Source: Dama dama
Taxonomy: Eukaryota; Chordata; Mammalia; Artiodactyla; Cervidae
Assembly: GCF_033118175.1 (NCBI RefSeq)
Contig: NC_083685.1
Span: forward strand, 130,196,501 to 130,260,500
Direction: 5' to 3'
Length of the DNA stretch: 64,000 nt
Below, one piece after another: positions 35,396 through 47,000 of this stretch. Under the pieces are notes generated by a model. It ran no database searches. It was not told the DNA's origin and saw only the letters and a list, made by a program, of their open reading frames with translations. Positions within the stretch are counted from its first letter, which is position 1. Each line of letters starts with the position of its first letter. Both the position numbers and the translations under genes were made by a program.

Positions 35396-36904
35396 GGGGC
35401 CAGTGGAACAGCTGGGAAGAACAGGAGATCAGACAAACAACAAGGTCAGGCACACAACAAGGTCTGTGCAAAATGTGGCTTGTTCCCAAAGCGGCAGGAG
35501 AGCCGACCGACACAGAGGCCACCATGAAAAGCATCAGAGGCAGCAGAGAGATGGCAGGCTGGCCGGAGGCAGAGCTCACGGGCGTTGCCAACACCCAGAT
35601 GTTCGTAACACGTGGTGTTAGAAGCAGAGCAGATGCTGATGGGTTGAATACAGAAGCCAGTGCCTTGGATGACGCACGGGATAGCTCTGGATGGGACTGA
35701 AAATGCTCACGGTCTCCACGGAGTGCTGAGCTGAGCTCTGGGTGCTGTGAAGGCTCCCACGGCTGCTTCACGCGCAGTGGTGCTCACACATCTGGGGGCG
35801 AGGGTGGGAGGGACCCCCACGAGGGAGGGGGGGGCGTGTATTCACATCGCTCACTCACGTCTCTCTACAGCAGTAACTAACACGACGTCGTAAAGCAGCT
35901 CTACGCCAGCAAAGAGAGAAAACTGACGGCTGCAGACAAAATGAATGGACATTTCTTGCCCAGAAATTCTCAATGTCTCAGTCCATCCGGTTTTTAAAAA
36001 TTGTTGTAAAGTATATGTATAAGATTTGCTTGAAATAAACTAGACACAGGTATTGTATGAATAGGAACATTTATAGGAAATATCTAGAATAGGCAAATTC
36101 ACAGAAGTAGAAAGAATAATAAAGGTTCCATGGGCTAGGGACAGGGTGAATGGGGAGTTTATAGTTTCAGATTTCCTGTTTTGGATAATGAAAAAGTTTT
36201 GGAACCAGATAGGGATGATGGTTGCACAATATTGGGAATGTGATTAATGTCATGGAATTGTACGCTTAAAAATGGTTCCAATGGCACATTTAATCCTTTC
36301 TGTTTTCTAAAATATAATTTAAAATAATTCTGACATAATACATGATTGCTATAAAAAATCATACAATGTAAAGCAGTCTAAGCTATGGACATTCTCTTGC
36401 TTAGTTAATACATTTTTCTGTCCTATACACATAGGATACTAGCAAGTCACTTGTTTTCAAATTGTCTTATTTAACAGCATACTATGAACATCACACCTCC
36501 TCGTTTGATTATATTTGTATGTCATTGATTGTGGTGCCTGTGTGTTATTTCAGGGTTTGGATGTACCCACAATATTTAGTTGAAAATTGATTGAAAGATA
36601 TTTAGGTTCTTTCTAAACCTCCCTTTTGTCAATAATGCTGCAACTGAGGCAGTTGCACGTAGGTCTTTGGTGACCATCTGCCTGCTCCCGTGGAGTCCGT
36701 TGCTGGGATGCCTGGGTCAGGGGTTCTGTCTGTGCCTGGGCTTTCAACGTGGGGCTCCCTGAGTATCTCGGGCACTCTGCAGCCAGGTGCCCGACTCGCC
36801 ATGGAGGTCAGCCCCTCTACAGCAGCAATCTCCCGATGAAGGGATTCGAAGCTGCTGGCAATCAGGACAGCTCAAGTGCCCATTTCCAGAGTTCACTTTA
36901 CTGC
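35396..36904. other. intergenic, mostly unassigned
   Basis: Old sequence without coding signal. The part near 36560-36760 reads like decayed antisense L1. Confidence 0.4.
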
Positions 36905-37113
36905 ATTTGTTGTTGTTGTTGTCTAGACGCTCAGGCGTGTCCGACTCTCTGTGACCTCATAGACTGCAGCCCGCCAGGCTCCTCTCTCCATGGGATTCTC
37001 CAGACAAGAATACCGGAGTGGGTTGCCATTTCCTTCCCCAGGGGATCTTCCTGACCCAGGGATCAAACTCAAGTCTCTTGCATTGGCAGGCAGGTTCTTT
37101 ACCACTGAGCCAC
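36905..37113 (-). mobile_element. Bov-tA SINE
   Basis: Preceded by a gtt run; tcaggcgtgtccgactctct, aggggatcttcctgacccag and ttctttaccactgagccac, reverse. Confidence 0.93.
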
Positions 37114-38559
37114 AGACCTTGATTCTATTTGCTATCGATAAAATGAAAAAAAGAAACCAAAAAAGATGGCTTACATAGATCGCCCTCTCCGATGGATTGA
37201 ACAGTGTGAACGGTGGGAAGGGAGTGGAATTTGAAAACCCCCTGTTCTGTTCTCCCTCCTCAGAGGGGGAGTCCTGGAGGCATGAGCAAACTATGGGGAC
37301 GTCTCACCTGGCACTGAAGAGAAGTCCTAGGAAAAAAAAGGTTCATTCTCCCAGGGACATGATACTGTATTTCTCCCTCCTCAGAGCCAGGTTGAGGGTC
37401 ACACGGAGTGGAAAAAATCGTCTCATCAGTTAACACCGTCACTGTGATGACCACATAGGACACAATGGAAGCTGCAAAAAAAAAAAAAAAAAAAAAGTAA
37501 CATTGACCAAATCGGCTTCCAAGAGGGTCCATGACAACTGACCGCTCTGCTGAGCGGTCTAGACCTCTGTGTGATATGGAAAAAGTTATTGGCCGGAAGA
37601 AGAGAATTTGACTAGAGAAAGATTGAGCCTTAGTAGAAGAGCCAGCAAAGCTCTCTACAGAGAGGAACACAAACTCCAGAAGCAGGGACATTCTTAAAAA
37701 GTGCCGTTTTGAACTCTGCGTGAGTTACACTCAGAAGTGCTCGTTGAGCTCACACCGGTTTCCCCTTCTGCGGGGCTAGCTTATCTCCTCTCGTCAGGCT
37801 CACGGGCTGGGCCCCGAGCAGCTGTCCCTCCCCCATGTGACTCCAAACTGAGGATAACAGCAGCCTGGAGCGGTGCCAAGCCCAGCCAGCTCCCCCAGAG
37901 GTCTGAGTGAGTGCCGACATGCTGGCAGCTGGGGAAATTTACAGACACGAACTCCTCGTGCTGAAAGTCTATCCTCGGGCAATGCTGTTACAATCCTGAC
38001 ACTTGATCCTAGAGATTCCGGCCACAGGTAGGTGTCTGTATATGTTCTTCATAAAGCAGTTAAGCAAAATGTGGAAGCTTGTACGAGAAAAGGCAAAAAA
38101 GAGGAAGAAGTAGATGGATGGCTAAAGCGACTGCTGCAGCTAAAATTCCAGAAATCTCGTGGCTAGCGCTAACATGCTGCCAAGCTGCTGAGCTCTCGTT
38201 TACTCGAAAGCTTCTTTAGAAAGTGAGTCATGACCACGTGTTTTGTTTTGCTTCATTCAGGTTTGTTTATAGCCAGGCCACGCAAAGTCCACCCTCTTTC
38301 TGAACACGCCAAGAACACTCTCTGCTGTGGACCTGAAAGCTTAATCTAGGAGCCAGCAGACCAAACCACGCTGGTAAGAGAGAAGTGGTATCAACCGTCT
38401 CCATGTGGGGGTCCTCCGTGAGGAGACCCTTCCTCGTATAGACCTTCAGTGCCTGACCTCTCACTCTTTATCACAGTTGCCCGGCAACACCCCAGTTTTG
38501 GTTAAACCTGTATGAAGGCGATCAGCACTGGGAGAAGACTTACATGAACAAAATGATAA
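37114..38559. other. intergenic, nothing recognised
   Basis: Unique-looking sequence with a 22-base poly-A at 37476-37497 and a perfect 8-bp-arm hairpin at 37540-37559. Confidence 0.45.
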
Positions 38560-38845
38560 AAGGACTCTATTTTTTGTACTTATCTATTCATTCATTCATT
38601 TGACCATGTTGCATCTCGTTGCAGCAGACAGGATCTTTCACTGCCACGCGTGACTTCTATAGGTGAGGTGCCTGGGCTCGGTGGTTGCGGTGAGTAGGTT
38701 CTCCACAGTGGCTCACGGGCTCCGGAGGGCACGAACTCTGTAGCTCTACGGCATGTGAGATCTTAGTTGCCCACCAGGGATCGAACTGGAGTCCCCTGCC
38801 TTGCACGGCAGATTCTTAACCACTGGGCCACCAGGGAAGTCCCCA
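38560..38845 (-). mobile_element. CHR-type SINE, long form
   Basis: gtggctcacgggctccggag, gatcttagttgcccaccagg and ggccaccagggaagtcccc, reverse. Confidence 0.82.
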
Positions 38846-39114
38846 TAAAGTCTCACTGTAAGTGGATGAACATGACTTCAAGTGGAGCCATAGTTCTGCC
38901 TGCCAACTCCACTGCATCCCCGACATAGTCACTCTTTCACTGAATTGGATAACCAACTCAATGACGTAGTCAAATACATTGCTTCTCAGATTGTCATTCT
39001 TTTCTTAAACTCTCAGGAGAAGACCTTGCATTCCTCTTGACTGTGAAATGAAAGCAATTAAAAGAGAATGTCTTCATGTACTTTCACAACCTCAGCATCC
39101 AACCAGGTTTCACT

Positions 39115-39325
39115 GGGCTTCCCTGGTGGCTCAGATGGTAAAGAACCCACCTCCAATGCAGGAGACCTGGGTTCAATCCTTGGGTCGGGAAGATCCCGTG
39201 GAGGAGGGCATGGCAACCCACTCCAGTATTCTTGCCTGGAGAATTCCATGGACAGAGGAGCCAGACAGGCTATGGTCCATAGGGCTGCAAGGAGTCAGAC
39301 ACGACTGAGTGACTAAACACAGCAG
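39115..39325 (+). mobile_element. Bov-tA SINE
   Basis: ggcttccctggtggctcaga, gggtcgggaagatcccgtgg and gtcagacacgactgagtgac. Confidence 0.94.
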
Positions 39326-39459
39326 AGCACATAGACTTTCTTCCCATTAACGTGAATTTCATTCCCATTTGTGTGGTGGAATAACATTCCCCTGTATAAG
39401 GCCAAGATCCACACCTGTGCTCCTGGTCCCACCACCATTGCCGCCCCCGCCCCCCCTTG

Positions 39460-39675
39460 TTCAGTTCAGTCCGTCAGTTCAGTCACTCAGTTGTGTCTGG
39501 CTCTTTGCGACCCCATGAATCGCAGCACTCCAGGCCTCCCTGTCCATCACCAACTCCTGGAGTTTACTCAAACCCATGTCCATGGAGTCGGTGATGCCAT
39601 CCAACCATCTCATCCTCTGCCGTCCCCTTCTCCTCCTGCCCTCAATCCTTCCCAGCATTAGGGTCTTTTCCTTAT
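39460..39675 (-). mobile_element. BovB LINE 3'-end fragment (reverse)
   Basis: agttcagtcactcagttgtg, gtgatgccatccaaccatct and catcctctgccgtccccttc. Confidence 0.9.
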
Positions 39676-39689
39676 TCAAGCACATTCAA

Positions 39690-40036
39690 ATGCCTGCCCA
39701 CCCACAAGGGCTGCTTTTTAGGTGAAATGGAGATTTCCAGTGGAGGACAGTAACCTGAATAACTTTGGGTCCTCTCAACAACCTCAGAGGAAAACAATGG
39801 CATAATACACACGTGACTTCCTATTATTATCCATTCCCATGTCAAGTTCATTTGTGGTCCCAACTAGCAATTACAACTCTACAAAATCATAGAAATCTCT
39901 AAGATTCCTAAATCTCTAAAAATTCTCTAAGATTCTGAATTGCTGGGATTCAGCAGATCTGAAGAAATGTGTAGTGGACCAAAAGCTCTGCTTCCTCTTT
40001 CACAAAATTGTTTACAGTAAATGAATACTTTATTGT
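39690..40036. other. intergenic, nothing recognised
   Basis: AT-rich, no recognised feature. Confidence 0.5.
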
Positions 40037-40589
40037 TGTTGTTTGGTCGCTAAGTCATGTCTGACTCATTGCTACCCCATGGACTGCAGCACGCCAGACT
40101 TCCCTGTCCTTCACTATCTCCCTGAGCTTGCTCAAACTCATGTGCATTGAGTCGGTGATGCCATACAACCATCTCATCCTCTGTTGTCCCCTTCTCCTCC
40201 TGCCTTCATTCTTTCCCAGCATCAGGGTCTTTTCAAATGAATCAGCTCTTCACATCAGGTGGCCAAAGTATTGGAGCTTCAGGTTCAGCATCAGTCCTTC
40301 CAATGAATATTCAGGGTGGATTTCTTTTAGGATTGACTGGTTTGATCTCCTTGCATTCCAAGGGACTCTCAAGAGTCTTCTCCAACACCACAGTTCGAAT
40401 GCATCAATTGTTCAGCACTCAGCCTTTTTTATGGTCCAACTCTCACATCTGTACATGACTATTGGAAAAACCATAGCTTTGACTATACACACCTTTGTTG
40501 GCAAAGTGATGTCTCTGCTTTCTAATATGCTGTCTAGGTTTGTCACAGCTTCCCTTCCAAGGGGCAAGCATCTTTTAATCTCATGGGTC
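40037..40589 (-). mobile_element. BovB LINE 3'-end fragment (reverse)
   Basis: gtcgctaagtcatgtctgac, tcagctcttcacatcaggtg and ttgcattccaagggactctc. Confidence 0.92.
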
Positions 40590-40735
40590 AGGAAGATGCC
40601 CTGCAGGAGAACATGGCAGCCCACTCCAGTATTCTTGCCTGGAGAATCCCACGGACAGAGGAGCCTGGTGGGCTGTAGTCCGCAGGGTCACAAAGAGTTG
40701 GACATGACTGAAGTGACTTAGTGCAGCACAACACA
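40590..40735 (+). mobile_element. Bov-tA SINE, 5' truncated, abutting BovB
   Basis: ggaagatgccctgcaggaga, cactccagtattcttgcctg and gttggacatgactgaagtga directly follow the BovB piece. Confidence 0.9.
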
Positions 40736-41430
40736 TGTTTTGAAAACTCACAGCAAAATAGTTGCTGAATTTTTGTTTGTTTTTAGTTCTGCATAGGATA
40801 CATTGATTTTCTAATCTGAGGACTCACATCAATTCCACAAAATATCATACCGTTTCTTGTTTATTCCCTGTATTTCCCCTGTTATAAAATGCCTGTTGAG
40901 AACTGCACAGTCCTGTGAAGCGTCTAGATTCATGCAGAGGTACGAGGTCCAGCTCTATAACCTGTGGCAGACAGAGTCAAGGTCCCGGCGTATGGATGCA
41001 CCTCTTTGGATTTGCGTTTCTGACGCAGCATTCACGGTGTTGACTTGAAGTTCTCTTCTCATTTTTGGCCTGTAACAATGTCCCTCCATTTCTTTCCATT
41101 TCTTCCAGTGATTCTTATTTTCCTCTGCCTTTTCTTCTTCCTTTTTAAAGTTTGGTTATACATCTGAACTTTCACGTTTTACTCTCTATTTCGATGTGTT
41201 TCTAGCTGGAAGTCGGGCCTTTCCTCATCACAGTAGGTCGTGTTGACGGTGACTGCCTCAGGTTTTAGTAAGGAAAATAGCACCCTCGCCCCAAATAAAA
41301 ATAAATCAGAATAAGGATGTCAAGAAAGAGGAATAGAAAGAACACTCAAGAAGCAATGATAAGAAGTGAAACTAGTAAAATATATGTAACTAATTATTGA
41401 TACTGTGGTTGTGAATCTTAATTTAAGTGT
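40736..41430. other. intergenic, nothing recognised
   Basis: AT-rich old sequence with a pyrimidine-rich stretch around 41080-41150. Confidence 0.45.
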
Positions 41431-41431
41431 A

Positions 41432-41632
41432 AGAAGTGAAGTGAAAGTAGCTCAGTCATGTCCTACTCTTTGCAACCCCATAGACTATGCAGTCCATGGA
41501 ATTCTCCAGGCCAGGATACTGGAGTGGGTAGCTGTTCCCATCTCCAGGGAATCTTCCAAGCTCAGGGATCGAACCCAGGTCTCCCAATTGCAGGTGGATT
41601 CTTTACCAGCTGAGCAACCAGGGAGTCTATAG
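41432..41632 (-). mobile_element. Bov-tA SINE
   Basis: agtagctcagtcatgtccta, ccatggaattctccaggcca and ttctttaccagctgagcaac, reverse. Confidence 0.93.
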
Positions 41633-42739
41633 GGTCTAAAAGAAGTGTAAGAACAAAATTAATAAAAATCCAAAATATATTTCAAGCGATTTAAAGGAAA
41701 CTTAGATTTTTTTGTGGGTCATTGACCTTTCACTGATACAAAACTTTTAACAGTGTTGACAAACTTCTACCCCATCCCCCTTCCCTGAGACATTTAGAAC
41801 ATCTGCATTTCTATGTTTTTGCCAGTTTTTACTGTAAAAGACACGTACTGTTTCACTGTTAACTATTTTCAAAACTGGAGCTGATTACCAAGGAGAGAAA
41901 TGTCTATACAAAATATCATGACTTTAAATGTTTGTTTTAAAATTATACCTCTTTTCTCCAGAACATGTCTCAGCTTCATGAATATTAACATCTGTGCCTT
42001 GGGAGCTATGTCAAATATTTGAGATTTCCCAATTCACAGACTTTGGTCTCAGTGGTTTACTTTGGCAGGTCAAGAAAAGTTTGTCACTCTTTACAAAGAT
42101 AGACGATACAACGGGAACTGAATACATTTCAGTTTTTTCCCCTAGTCTTTACATACAAAAATTGACCTGAATCTTTTCCTAATTTTTTTTTGCAGTCCTT
42201 AGCAATCCACTTACTTTTGTTTTGCTCAGATGCCTTATGAAATCCTGTATCCATGATGCAAGGAGCAGGAGAAAGGAATTCGTTCATAATTCCTCCCTAG
42301 TCCGACTTAGATGTTTCTCCAAGGCAGACTATGCATTGCTTAGCATTTTTAGGGAAAAAGAAAAAACAAAAACAAAACAACTCAGCTCCTATAGTGCAAC
42401 AACGTTCTGTAGTGCGTGTTAGTCAGATATGTCAACAGCAACCACGTTTAGGCATTAGTAGTGAGAAGAAAAAAAAAATGGCTAAAGATTTCTCATACAA
42501 ATTTAACCATTTTGTTTGGTTAGTCGCTCATTCATTGCCTTTTATCCCATCTTGGTCTCATCACAGTAGCAGAGCTAATTTTGTTTTCCTTGTTTACTAT
42601 CTCCTCTGATCCCTGGAGTTAAAAGGCCAAGTGAACAAACCGGGGGCTTGTTTAATTCCTAACCAACCACGGAACAGTCATTTCCCTGCAGAATAATTGG
42701 CTTGGGGAAGAAAAGACAGAAAACAAAACAAGCTCATCA
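41633..42739. other. sequence upstream of ABCA6, nothing recognised
   Basis: AT-rich and free of modern repeats. This repeat-poor stretch leads into the ABCA6 promoter candidate. Confidence 0.45.
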
Positions 42740-42923
42740 TGAGCAGCTTGGTCCGGCTCCGCCCCTTCTCAGAAGCCAGCCTGGGTGAGAGCTGCTGGGA
42801 GTGAGCCTTCACTGAAGGAATATAGGAAGAAGTGGCCATAAAGACATTTCATTGTTGCCTCAGGCAAAAAGAGCTGTGCTTTGACCCTCTTTCCAGGGCA
42901 CTTTTTCTCTCATTATCCTGACA
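42740..42923 (+). promoter_or_regulatory. ABCA6: candidate ABCA6 promoter and noncoding first exon
   Basis: About 1 kb before the first coding exon, a repeat-free stretch contains a GC-box-like CTCCGCCCC near 42757 and ends in a consensus donor gtaagt at 42924. The coding exon at 43940 begins with an acceptor five bases before its ATG, so at least one upstream noncoding exon must exist. This stretch is my best candidate; the transcription start cannot be seen. Confidence 0.35.
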
Positions 42924-43939
42924 GTAAGTAGAGCTCCGTTTTGTTGTGCTGTGACAAATATTCGGGTGGACTCTGCGAAAATCAATCTATTTTCCAGATG
43001 TTTCCAAATACTTGTTGTGTTCTGTACTAAAGACCTAACGACAAAATGTTTGTTTTTTCCCAGCCAACTTTGGTTGGGTAGATAATATAATAGAACATAG
43101 GAAAACAGTAGAATTTGCTTCTGTACCAGCTAAGGGAGACTCATCTAGAGTATTTCGATATGAAAACTGAAAGACATTTTATTTGCAAACATTTGGGCAA
43201 AATTACTTTCCTGTGTGATTTCTTTCCTCTTTCTCTCTTTCTTTCTTTTTTCCATTTACTTTATAGTATTTTTTTTCCTCAGTTATTCAAGGACTTTTGA
43301 ATTCTGAAAATTGTGGTAAATTGTTTTATGCTTCCTGTTTATCAGAATCAAGTTTCAAGTCATTTGAGTCTGGATAATTATTCCATGGCCTAACTCTTTG
43401 GATAAAAGTTGCTCGGTTCAATCAGGAAGGTAAATATCAAAAGAAAGTGCTTCCTTGGGATTGCTTCTAATGGACATAATTAATTATTTAGATGAATTTA
43501 AGTTATCAGAATTTTTATGCTAGTTTAATTAGCTCTGGAATTTCTTTTCAAAAGTAAAGAACAAAAATTATGAGTCAGATGAGATACTATTCAATTATTC
43601 TATTCATATAATTGAATTTCATTTATAAAATGTCAAAATGGGAAGTATCTTACAGGTTCAGAATTTTATTCTATGTTTTCCAGTGTTTCAATGTTACTGT
43701 AAAATTGTGTAAATGGTCCTCTCTACTTCCTTACCAGTACTTATCTCCCAAACAGCATATATTTGATGTAAAATTTTATAATCATGATTATTGAACTAAT
43801 ATTTTAAATCCCTTTTTTTTTCAGTTCCTAAAGGTAGGAAATATTTTCCCTCAAAATGTGACCAAGGCTTTTTTCTTATTACACTTATTTTTCTAGCTTA
43901 TCCTCCACCATGTCTACTTTCTCTTTATTTAATGAATAG
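42924..43939. other. ABCA6 5' untranslated intron
   Basis: AT-rich, repeat-poor; ends in a pyrimidine-rich stretch before the coding exon 1 acceptor. Confidence 0.45.
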
Positions 43940-44040
43940 GCTAAATGCATATGAAACAGAAAAGTGTATACCAGCAAACTCAAGCACTTCTGTGCAAGAA
44001 TCTACTGAAGAAATGGAGGATGAAAAGAGAGAACTTGCTG
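43940..44040 (+). CDS. ABCA6: ABCA6 coding exon 1 with start codon
   Basis: Acceptor aatgaatag, then five untranslated bases, ATG at 43945, donor gtatgt at 44041. Encodes MHMKQKSVYQQTQALLCKNL then LKKWRMKRENLL; human ABCA6 as I remember it starts MNMKQKSVYQQTKALLCKN. A second in-frame ATG at 43951 could also start translation. The upstream one is chosen because human has the same M-x-M arrangement. Confidence 0.93.
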
Positions 44041-47000
44041 GTATGTATGACCGTTTTGATTCTTTTCACAGTTAGCAGTATTCTTTTATTTCATTGCCTC
44101 ATGGTTCTCTTATATTTTAAGTAGCAGACTGCATTTATTTTATTTTGTTTTTTGAGGAGCTATAAGGATGTATTTCATTTTATTGAATGAAAGATTCTTT
44201 AAATTCTATAGGGCTTTACAATTTTCAAAAGGTTCACACACACAATTTCATGTAATCCTATTTGTTGTTGTTCAGTTACTAAGTTGTGTCTGACTCTTTG
44301 CGACCCCGTGGACTGTAGCATAGCTTCCCTGCCCTTCACCACGTCCCGGAGTTTGCTCAGATTCTTGTACATCGAGTCGGTGATGCTATCTAACCATCTC
44401 ATCCTCAGTTGCCCCTTCTCCTTCTGCCTTCAATCATTCCCAGCATCAGGGTCTTTTCCAATGAGTTGGCTCCTGTAATAACCCTTTTTTTCCTCTCACC
44501 CCTATATTGCTCCTACCCCCTTCCCTCTCCCCACTGGAAACCACCAGCTTGTTCTCTGTATCTGTGAAAACTGCCTTTATTGACTTTGAATTTCTCTCTA
44601 GTTATTGGAATTGAGAGACTCACAATAGTCTCTGAAAAATAACCCAGAACTGCAAAGACAAAGTTTTCCTCATATTTTTTTAAAAAAGGAAAGGAACTAA
44701 AATCTAATTATGTGGTAATTAGAGTATAAGCAATTATTGAGCTTCCTAGGTGCCTCAGTAATAAAGAATCTGCCTGCAGATGCAGGAGACACAGGTTCAA
44801 CCCCTGGGTGGGGAAGATCCCCTGGAGAAGGAAGTGACAGCCCACTCCAGTATTCTTGCCTGGGAAATTCCATGGACAGAGGAGCCTGGTGGACTACAGT
44901 CCTTGGGGTCACAAAGAGTCAGACATGGCTGAGCGACTGAGCACATAGCCACTATTAAAGCTGCTATCATGGGTAATAACTTTAGAGTCAAGAAATACTA
45001 ACCACAGCATCTGCAAAAAACAGAGGAATTTTAATTGGGGGCATTTATTTTCAAGGCCATAAACTTTATACACAGAGATTATTTCCAAAAATTATGACCA
45101 CATGACCCCACTGATTGCCGGTGTGCGTTAAAGCCCCACATCTCAGCAGCTCAAGGCAGCAGAGGTTTATTGGTCCCTCTCTGCAGTCCAAGTAAGGCTG
45201 TCGGGGAAAAGGACGTGGGTTGGGTGGGTGGAGGGATCCTCCCCACACAGACACACAGGCCCCAGGCTCCTTCATCGAGCGACTCCGCCACTGATCGCGC
45301 AAGACTCTGGAGGTGCTCCCTGGACCCTCAGGATGTGGAAGGACTGAGACAGGGAGAAGGGAGGCTTGCGCAGGGCTCCATTAACCAGGCCTGGAAACGG
45401 TGTGGATCTCTGCCCACATTCCACTGGCCAGAACTCAAGCATTTGGTCCCACTTACTTTGGGAAGGCCATCTAGCATCGTGGCAAACAGGAAGAGATGAT
45501 GAATACCGATGAGCCACTAGACAGTCTCTACTACTCCGCCCCTTCTCATGGATAGGGCGGTGGTGGTAATGGTTTAGTTGCTAAGTCAAGTCTGACTCTG
45601 CGACCCCCATGGACGGTAGCCCACCAGGCTCCTCTGTCCGTGAGGTCTCCCAGGCAAGAGTACTGGAGTGGGTTGCCATTTCCTTCTCCAGGGGATTGTC
45701 CCAACCCCGGGATCAAACCCATATCTCCTTGTCCCGGCAGGCAGATTCTTTACCACTGAGCCACAGGGATGCCCGTGGATACGACAGCTGGCAGAATGTT
45801 GCTCTTTGCCATCTTGAACTCCTTCTGGGGTGCCCTGCGTCTTATAGACTCTGGGACCAACTGCCCGTGCATATAAGGACTGTTGGCCTGTTCGCCATCC
45901 TGGGGGGCTCTGGAGTGACTTCCGCAGTAGTTCGTGATTTAATGCAGAAGTTTAGTTCCAGCGTTAGAGAGTGACCTGTATGGAGAGTGACCTGTTGGGT
46001 CCCATTGCTCTGAAGAGCCACAGCAGAGAGAACCCAACTACGTGGTGAAATGGGAATTTGTCTTCAATTGTTCTCTTATGTTGACTGAGCTCCTTAAGGG
46101 AATACAATCTAAATTTGTTCTCTCTCTTTTTTAACATAGGAATGGGGGTTCCCGATACTGTTAGCACTTTACATGTGCATATTTTCACATTTAAATAAAA
46201 ATGTCCGTTTTCCTGGAATGCCTCCCCAGAACCTGGGAAGAGTAGATAAATATAACAGGTCTTTTATGGATGTTGTGTACACACCAGTCTCCAACTTGAC
46301 CCAGCAGATAATGAATAAGACAGCATGTGCTCCCGTTATGAAAGGTAGGTGTGCTAATGGCCAAAAACTATTACTGGTTTTATTCTTTTATTTTTTATTG
46401 AAGTACAGTTGGTTTACAGTGTTGTGACAACCTCTGCTGTACCGCACAGTGACTCCGTTATACACATATAATCATTCCTTTTTTCTAGTCCTTTCCATTA
46501 TGGTTTATCACAGGATTTTGAATATAGCGATAGAGCATATCCATCCTATGTATGAAAGTTGTGTCTGTTAATCCCGAACTCCCTGTCTGTCTCTGCTCCA
46601 ACACCTTCCTCCTTAGCGGCCACAGGTCTGCTCGCTACGTCTGAGAGTCAGTTTCTGCTTCATAGATAGGTTCACTTGTGTCCTTTTTTTGATTCCACAT
46701 ATAAGCGATATCATATGGTGTATGTCTTTCTCTTCCTGACTCACTTAATAGGATCATCTCTGCATTCACGTTGCTGCAAACGGCATTCGTTCTTTTTATG
46801 GCTGATCCGCATTCCATTGTATATATGTACCACATCTTCTTTATGTTTTTTATAAAATGTATGCATTTTTTATTTGAAGTCACTGTTAACTATGATGCTG
46901 ATTATCTAGATAGCAAGATAGCAGAACTTTGTCAGTTCTTTCCTTTTGTTTAGCCTTAACTATTAACCTTTGAAACCCTTCTGGCTTGATGAGGGTCTAC

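Noticed and set aside
40128..40721. 197-codon plus-strand frame
   Set aside because: Antisense of a BovB piece running into a Bov-tA SINE.
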